A stretch of DNA of 64,000 nucleotides from Sympetrum striolatum (taxonomy: Eukaryota; Arthropoda; Insecta; Odonata; Libellulidae): assembly GCA_947579665.1 (NCBI GenBank), contig OX388350.1, positions 91,221,152-91,285,151 of the forward strand, given 5' to 3'. Below the pieces are notes generated by a model, which made no database searches, was not told where the DNA came from, and saw nothing but the letters and a program-made list of their open reading frames with translations. A program made the translations under genes and the position numbers. Shown here in pieces: positions 59,400-64,000 of this stretch. Numbering within the stretch: position 1 is the stretch's first letter; every line of letters begins with the position of its first letter.

Positions 59400-62300
59400 T
59401 TATGCATATGTATTTAAAATTTGTTATATTCGTAAGTATTTGCCTTTAGAATGAGCTCGTTTAGAAAGGGGTCTGCAGGGAATATTTATCAGCAATGCTT
59501 TGGTCTCAAATAGAACTGACCCATGTTATCCAAACCAAAGAATCAGTGATATACCCAGTGACTATAGAAAACATAATATTTTCTTCTGACGTCACCTATT
59601 TGCTCTTATACATTCAATAATAAACTTTAATAGACCCAAGGTGAATAAATAATGCATCAAATACACACCCAGTTGAGCGTGAATTTCCTTTGTTTCTGAA
59701 ACCAATCAATGACGGAATAAACTTCATCGGCAGCTATCAAAAGCCAAATCTTTATTTCAAATTGAGTTAATCCAAAGATGTCCATTCATATCTGCTGAAA
59801 CAATGTTCAGTATAAATAACTTCATATCTAACCTGCTTTCCTAAGTAAACGAAGAGTTACTTCTGATGAAAGACAGCGAGAGAAGTTACTTTCCGATCAC
59901 CTGAATAATTAATCGGAGAAGAAATTTGCAAATTACGACATTCAGACATCGTAATCAATTAATCGTCTTTATTGTAATGAGTTCTCCTAAGGATAAATAA
60001 TTCCCCTAATTTGAAGAATACTTAATATATTAGCGCAAAATTAACGCAGTTGAGTAAATAAAAGGAACAGACAATTTTTACGGCACACAAATCTCCAATT
60101 CGAGAGAAATCCTCTGTCCCTTCGGATGATAAGGAGGAGAAAAGAAACAAACAAAAGGGGGACTGAAAAAATACACATTAAAAGCAATTCACACAAAAGT
60201 GTGCAAAAACGCAGATTTCTTTAAATCCTTTAAAAACTTTGAAGTTGAAATATTCACAAAGCAAACAATTTCTAGAACAAATCACTTCTTAAAAATAGAT
60301 TAATGCATATGAGCGAGTTGAGACACGTTTTTGTTTTCAATAGCATCGGTGACGTCACAGAGTACAAACATTGACGTTGCCTCATTCCAGTAATGACATA
60401 GTTAACAACTGTGCTCCTTATTGCAGGGACCTCTCAATTGTTGTCAACAGCGCGATGACGACACTAAGATCAGCGCAATACGGCATTCAAACGATAACTT
60501 CAAAAGATTCGCCCCCATTACAAAAGGGATACAATTTCTCTGGTTTTCAAGATCCAATGACGCAAAAAAGAACAAATCTCCACAATTAAATCGCACAAAA
60601 ATGGCATCAAAGTATTCATGAAAGTCTCCGCCTATTGTTGTTGTTGCGATAAACTACGCGTTGTTGTCAAGAGCGTCGTCGACGTCACAAAAGAAGAAAC
60701 AAATCTTGGCAACCGCATCGCAATACTCTCTGAGCACATTATTGGCTTCGGTCGGCGGAAGGGCATCGAACTTCGGCTGAACACACGACCGGAAAATGAC
60801 GATGTTTTCGAAATCAAACAAAAAAACCTGAATGAATTATATGTCCAAAGCATTTAAGGAAACCGTACATTTATTTCTAAGGAATCGAACTTAAGAGGAT
60901 AAAAGTTACATTTTTTAATAGAAAGGAGCTCAACCGTAAAAAAAGAAATAAAAAAACTCTTTCCCGATCAAACACCGCCCGTATTTGATTGCAATAATCC
61001 AGAATTGTAAAAACGACAATTATTACTAGTGATGAACTAAATCGAAGTTTCAGGCGATGAGGAATGAGTGCAGAAACTACATTAAAAACAAATATTAGTC
61101 TTCGAAAACTTCACACAAATGCATTTGCTCTAGTTGCCCTTTTCCATAGAATTAGGATGCCGTGCTAGAATATTGCCTACATTCTTAATCAGTCCAGCAT
61201 ACAACTGCTTCAGGGAAAACGAATTTGAAATCTTCTTAAATTAAAGGATAAAAAGATCACGTGACGAGAGAGACTGATAAACAAAATATTTAGAAGACGT
61301 CCACTTAATCCTTAAACTACGCTCCTAACAGACCTCAGACCCATCAAAAACACTGAAATTCGATCAAGTCTTAAAAGAGTCGTAACTAGATGTATCATCA
61401 AAGTCTCCCTTTATTATAACTTGACAAGTAAATTGGACGAATCTGTTTGTTCACAGCAGCGAAGGTAAGGCCGTTGGCTTGGAAACCTCAGTATGCAGAC
61501 TCCTCACCCACACATATTTACCATCGTAAAGTCATCGCTCCTCGTTAAACATCCCTTCTCCCTATGAGGGGCTCCTCGAGATGGAATGAGGCCACTAAGG
61601 ATGATGAGGAATGAGGTACTTTGCTCTTCCTCATTGAGCAGAGTGTACAAGAGGAAAAAGTGTAGTGCAGAACAATGACCCAACAATAATCTTCACGCAT
61701 ATTATCATTCAATTTGGATCGACGAAGAAGAAAATCAATACTAAGCACCGCTCATAATATCTTCTTAATCGTCAAAACCAGAGTGAAACAAAAATAAAAC
61801 AAAAGATGTATTTTCCTCCATAATTTACTAAAAGACGAAAATAACACTGCAGGTATTCATCATTTTATGGCTGCAGGAGGCAACTTCTGTCCAGCATCTC
61901 CGTGTGTAAACAGAAGTGCAAAATCCGCACTCATTTCAATCTCCATGCCAACCGCGGGATGATTCACTCGTTCAGGGACATCGAGTTCCACAGCTGATCT
62001 CCGCTTATGGGACTGATCGGAACCCTTTTCTAACTTGGGAAAGAGGTATCGAGGCGAGCGTTTCACAACGTTCGTTGGATACGTTCTATACTTGGAGGGC
62101 GTTGGGAAAGGGGGCTTGAGGTTTGACGGAATTCCGAGATTTCCTTTCGAGGTTTAAAAATAGCGAGTGACCCGTGGAAACCACGACAAACATCGGAGCT
62201 CGTTATTTCAAAACTCGGGGGACAAGTGCCAAAACATCGGATCAATAAGTAACCGGGTTCTAGTGGAACTGCATTTGGTGTTTTCCTATCGTGGGAGCTA

Positions 62301-62445
62301 TTCAATCATAAATAAGCTTGTGAAATATCTAACAACAATACAAAGATAACTTTTCTGTAGCTTTACATGGTGTTCTATTACCAGAAAATCGTTTAGTATT
62401 CTTAAAGGCTTTTGCAAATTGCAAGCCGCAGATGTTTTAATCCTT
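59400..62445. other. No recognisable gene
   Basis: Open frames up to 80 codons, often overlapping antisense (60,618-60,857, 61,860-62,305), with no known motif. A copy of the short dispersed repeat is at 61,587-61,617. The 61,860-62,110 part is GC-richer and unassigned. Confidence 0.4.
61587..61617 (+). repeat. Short dispersed GAGGAGTGAGG repeat, copy g
   Basis: TGAGGCCACTAAGGATGATG then AGGAATGAGGT. Same unit with a few changes. Confidence 0.5.
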
Positions 62446-62449
62446 TTGA

Positions 62450-63050
62450 TTTTCGCACATTTTCAAAAAAATTTTATTTAATTTATTATATTTTTTGTTT
62501 ATTTTCTCTTTTTGTCTTTTAACACTTTCCTATAAACTATGTTTTTGATTAGTTTCAGTGTACTAGACCTTTTAATGTTTCATTTGTACGTAATTTCATT
62601 TTCTTCATTTCTTTGAGATTTATCTCCCATTGTTCAACGTTTATTTTACTTCATCTATAATTAATGTCAGTTTAGTGAAGTTGATTTATTTTATCTGATT
62701 GTTTGTAATGCAGTTATGTTTTTTCTCCTTTCTTTTTGTACAATTTTTATATTTTCACTGCCTGTCTATCACAACCCTTTTCTTTCTCCTTCATCAAAAA
62801 TATAGTTTCCTATCTGTAGGTTTCGCAGGTTTTTCACATTCCCCTTCCTGTGAGTGTTTTCCTACAGTGGAATTTTTTTTCCTGAGCCCTCAGCTTAGGT
62901 TTTTTAAAATCCACATACTAGTTTTCTTCCTAGTGTACTTTTGCAAACTATCTCTTTCTTTCTGTTTCGCATAAGACTATGGGTTAGGTGTAAGAAGAGA
63001 CTTTCTAGTCTCAATCTCGCCCGAATAAGGTCCATTTATTATTATTATTC
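62450..63050 (+). mobile_element. LINE 3' UTR ending in stem-loop plus (ATT)n, best copy
   Basis: A T-rich, low-purine strand with CTGTGAGTGTTTTCCTACAG is colinear with 51,290-51,681. The end module (62,981-63,050) reads GGGTTAGGTGTAAGAA, hairpin GAGACT-TTCT-AGTCTC, AATCTCGCCCGAATAAGG and (ATT)n. No reverse-transcriptase remnant lies upstream within the window, so it is a short 5'-truncated insert. Frames such as 62,699-62,974 are compositional artefacts. Confidence 0.65.
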
Positions 63051-63054
63051 TTAA

Positions 63055-64000
63055 AGGCTAACCACTGCATGCCTCACATAAACGTCCTCTCATATATCAA
63101 CCAATATTGTCTTCGCCACCTTTAAGTTGACATTTTTCAAGTCTCCAAATGGACTTCGTTTATGCGACAGTCTTATCACTCGCTCTGCTTTTCCTCGGCA
63201 CAGCAACACATTCCATGGCTTATCCTCACTCTGCAACTTAAAGCCAACGTTTGCAGCTGTTAATGGGACGCGCTATATAAGCGTTAATACACCGTTTCCC
63301 GAAGTTCAGAAATAACACATTTCGCGAATTCTAAATTAAAGTACTCCAACAGCATAGGGATGGGTGTTACGTAATATCATCTAAATATAAAGTAATTCCG
63401 CTACCTCGTACGAAATGCAGAAAGTATTTCGGTATCATCCAAACACTGTGCTACATAACATAGCACCACATAGCAAACGCAAATACCTTCATTGCCCTTT
63501 TTGGGCTCATCAAGGCGTCTAATTAACTTGAATGTCAGTAAAAGAAGGAGCACTAATTTTTAAAATCAAAATCCTTATAATGGAAAATGCCAGAGATCTT
63601 AACGAAAATGTCATTAATCCAGAAAAATCACGAAAGTGCCTTGAAAGGGATCTAAATGAAAGTCTGTTCCCTTGCGAAAGTCCTTTGAAAAATCAGCAGT
63701 ACGAAATATTCGCAAATTTTGATCGTTCGTCCACAAGTAGAGAATCCGCACACGTATATTGTTGCCAAGGGATTCGCAACAGAATATTATAATGGATTGA
63801 CTCAATAAAAGAGAGATATTTCGCAACCATTGTGCTTTAATTTAGTTACAAAAACTTTATTTTAATATGACTATTTATTATATATAAAAATTTACTGAAT
63901 ATTATAAAAGCGTCTGTTACATTGGCTACTTTCAGGGGATACTCAAGGAAGGATCTGGTGCTTTACTTCATTCCTATCCAATGCTTCTAACGATAACCCT
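63055..64000. other. No recognisable feature
   Basis: AT-rich DNA with open frames up to 86 codons on both strands over the same bases. Nothing identifiable. Confidence 0.4.

Noticed and set aside
1..64000. CRISPR array, rRNA, bacterial operon, integrated virus or toxin gene
   Set aside because: No regularly spaced identical short repeats, no rRNA core sequence, no dense gene order, and no viral or toxin protein motif in any frame.

Overview
This window looks like AT-rich nuclear DNA from an animal, most likely an arthropod. It holds no recognisable host gene. No open frame exceeds 143 codons, and the only coding remnants I can identify belong to transposable elements. The organism call is inference. 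It rests on the mix of tRNA-derived SINEs with microsatellite tails, jockey-like non-LTR retrotransposon C-termini, a Tigger/pogo DNA transposon, a Tc1/mariner-type MITE, a hAT-type MITE and a Penelope-like fragment. The window is best read as intergenic or long-intron sequence.

Layout. 1-720: end of a tRNA-SINE, a tRNA-like relic, and a frameshifted LINE reverse-transcriptase C-terminus with its 3' UTR. 2.3-5.8 kb: a dispersed repeat present twice, the second copy split by a 160-bp insert flanked by a 12-bp duplication and containing a hammerhead-ribozyme-like core. 8.3-9.9 kb: a young SINE with a 12-bp target duplication, a second SINE family and another LINE 3' UTR. 9.9-28.3 kb: mostly featureless AT-rich DNA with a few short repeats. 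28,329-31,341: a full-length Tigger-like transposon with intact terminal repeats and a dead transposase (two of three catalytic Asp replaced, plus stops and frameshifts). 34-38 kb: a SINE whose tail matches a LINE tail in this window, a LINE C-terminus, a 77-bp MITE and a tRNA-SINE. 40-44.4 kb: a hAT-type MITE, a tandem array of six about 150-175 bp units that each carry a Pol III B-box-like motif, a (TA)n tract, and a 317-bp tandem duplication ending in a LINE-like terminal hairpin. 48-49.3 kb: a 38-bp near-perfect hairpin between 13-bp direct repeats, then clustered and nested SINEs. 51-63 kb: LINE 3' UTRs, tRNA-like relics and a short repeat that recurs across the window.

The elements are linked mainly by retrotransposition. 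The SINE at 34,060-34,316 ends in the same stem-loop plus (ATT)n tail as LINE 3' ends at 24,950, 42,641 and 62,981, and the stem shows compensatory changes. This suggests one reverse transcriptase family mobilises both. The freshest insertions are the two SINE copies at 8,339 and 49,001, which differ at only about two positions and keep perfect target duplications.

Limits: all homology statements come from reading the sequence and from memory of family motifs. No search, folding or alignment software was run. Short host exons between long introns could be present and would not be recognisable this way.
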